DNA of 64,000 nt. It comes from Rhodoplanes sp963724735 (GTDB lineage: Bacteria > Pseudomonadota > Alphaproteobacteria > Rhizobiales > Xanthobacteraceae). The notes beneath the pieces were generated by a model that was not told the origin of the DNA, ran no database searches, and worked only from the letters and a program-made list of their open reading frames with translations. Below, piece by piece: positions 63,020 through 64,000 of the stretch (the first letter of the stretch is position 1; the number at the start of each line of letters is the position of its first letter). A program made the translations under genes and the position numbers. The stretch spans positions 108,934 through 172,933 of the forward strand of contig CAVRVX010000019.1 in the NCBI GenBank assembly GCA_963724735.1, read 5' to 3'.

Positions 63020-63882
63020 ATCAGCTTATCGAGGATTGCTTTTGAGCGATGCCCGGTGGTTTCGGTCAGTGCATATAGATGGCGGTCGTCGCGATGTTGA
63101 CGTGGCCGAGCAAGGATCTGCACGACCCTCGTATCGACGCCGCTTTCCAGAAGTCGTAGTTTGCATAGCTATGGCGTGAGAGCATGCGGGCTGACCGGGC
63201 CTGTGTGCAGTGGCGGCCGCGCGAACACTGAGACGGAAGGTGCGCCACAGCGCATTGTTACCGTGCCCGGTGCGGAGGGCGATCAGGGCTAGAGCCAGGC
63301 GCTGGGGTTGCGGTCGGGTCAGCCAAAGGCGACGCAGATCATCGAGCATTGGCTGCGGCAGCTGGTACACGGCGCCCTTGTCCACCCTTGCCGATGATCC
63401 GAAGGAGCCCCAGACTGGCGCTGTCACAAACGCTTGACACGATTTCCACGGTTGCGGCCTCGCCGATGCGCAGGCCACAGGCATACATGAGTCGCGAAGC
63501 ATAATCCTGATGGGATGGGGTTCCTTACGCAGCCAAGCGGTGGCTATTTAGGCGTCCGACAGTACGGCGGAGACGCTGCTCTCTTCTGGGCGCGCGGACT
63601 TTTTTTAGTAATAGCGGCCAGTCGCGATCAAGCGTCCTAATATAGAGAAACCGAATGCCGCCATGATTGGTCTTGAAGGCGCCGCGCGCCACACCGCGCT
63701 GATCGCGAAGATGCAGCACATAGGCGCGCACTTCCTCCTCGCTGAGCAGATCGGCTAGCGTGAAAAATGCGCGGCGAGCCGCGTACCGCCTGAATATATA
63801 AACCTCTTGCGTTCCCGGGCGCAAAACCGGCCAGCGTCATGTCTTCGATCATCCTTGCGCGTAACGGTGTCATCGACGTCAT
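63020..63882 (-). pseudogene. tyrosine recombinase/integrase (IS91-associated type), frameshifted
   Basis: MTSMTPLRARMIEDMTLAGF starts at 63882 and the SAM-like N-terminal domain continues as LLSEEEVRAYVLHLRDQRGV and FKTNHGGIRFLYIRTLDRDW in another frame. The catalytic domain is visible as ACGLRIGEAATVE (Arg I), QLPQPMLDDLRRLWLT, and LLGHVNIATTAIYMH with the C-terminal His/Tyr nucleophile. Several indels break it. The pairing of such an integrase with an IS91 transposase downstream is known from several IS91-like elements. Confidence 0.82.
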
Positions 63883-64000
63883 CCTTTGTTCGAGCGATCA
63901 AGCCGGGAATCCTCCCGGCCTTCGAACAAATAAATACCCTCGGTTATTCTTCTTTCTGCACTGGCGATGGTCACTTCTCTACGGCGAAGCGGTTCAGTCC

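Overview
The window looks like a piece of an alphaproteobacterial chromosome (Hyphomicrobiales; Bradyrhizobium/Rhodopseudomonas/Xanthobacteraceae-like). It is GC-rich, and it carries phasins, an intracellular PHA depolymerase, an MHS-type transporter, an Rmf/CrpP-like protein and anaerobic aromatic-acid genes in the hba/bad order. The genus is inference. Most of the window is decaying accessory DNA: about half of the recognisable genes are truncated, frameshifted or fused, and remnants of at least nine insertion-sequence types are present.

Layout. 1-3813 looks native: 3' end of rlmB, an MHS-family transporter, a PAP2 phosphatase and tRNA-Thr(TGT). Just after the tRNA lie paired GGGGTAAC repeats that look like the end of an integrated element. 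3814-10770 holds a group II maturase tail fused to an IS701 transposase, a broken LysR gene, a carboxymuconolactone-decarboxylase/molybdenum-oxidase fusion, and IS debris. 10772-27597 is the metabolic core, a degraded anaerobic (4-hydroxy)benzoate island. On the minus strand, in transcription order, it has had and dch remnants, bcrC, bcrB, a bcrA stub, pcaK, an aryl-CoA ligase, hcrC, hcrA, hcrB and an acyl-CoA dehydrogenase. On the plus strand it has a broken enoyl-CoA hydratase, a BadH-like SDR and a second hydratase. Together these would import 4-hydroxybenzoate, activate it, dehydroxylate it to benzoyl-CoA, reduce the ring and run modified beta-oxidation. The ring-reductase ATPase subunits are missing and several genes are frameshifted, so the route is probably dead here unless the indels are sequencing errors.

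27598-41254 mixes intact small genes (single-domain response regulator, Rmf-like protein, GNAT, phasin, patatin) with gene fragments, an IS30 copy flanked by a second inverted repeat, and a MITE-like palindrome. 41328-44019 is an IS630 element cut by an IS110-family element whose CT core can be read at both junctions. 44454-57600 is a PHA/stress region: a 229-bp-arm inverted repeat, an NDP-forming acyl-CoA synthetase split by an apparent 2.5-kb inversion, a universal stress protein, a primase-ArsC-Acr3 chimera, VKOR and Crp fragments, phasin, PHA depolymerase, and a GlsB-type gene cut by an IS4-family element. From 57918 on, the 3' part of a tRNA-Glu on the minus strand marks the end of a second element. 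That element contains a transposase cut by a large IS110-family insertion, IS21 and IS91 remnants, and a broken tyrosine recombinase.

No CRISPR array, intact phage or complete defence system was found. The most unusual items are the long inverted repeat at 45.4-46.4 kb, the two IS110-family insertions with long non-coding flanks, the reversible inversion at 47.3-49.9 kb, and several in-frame gene fusions.
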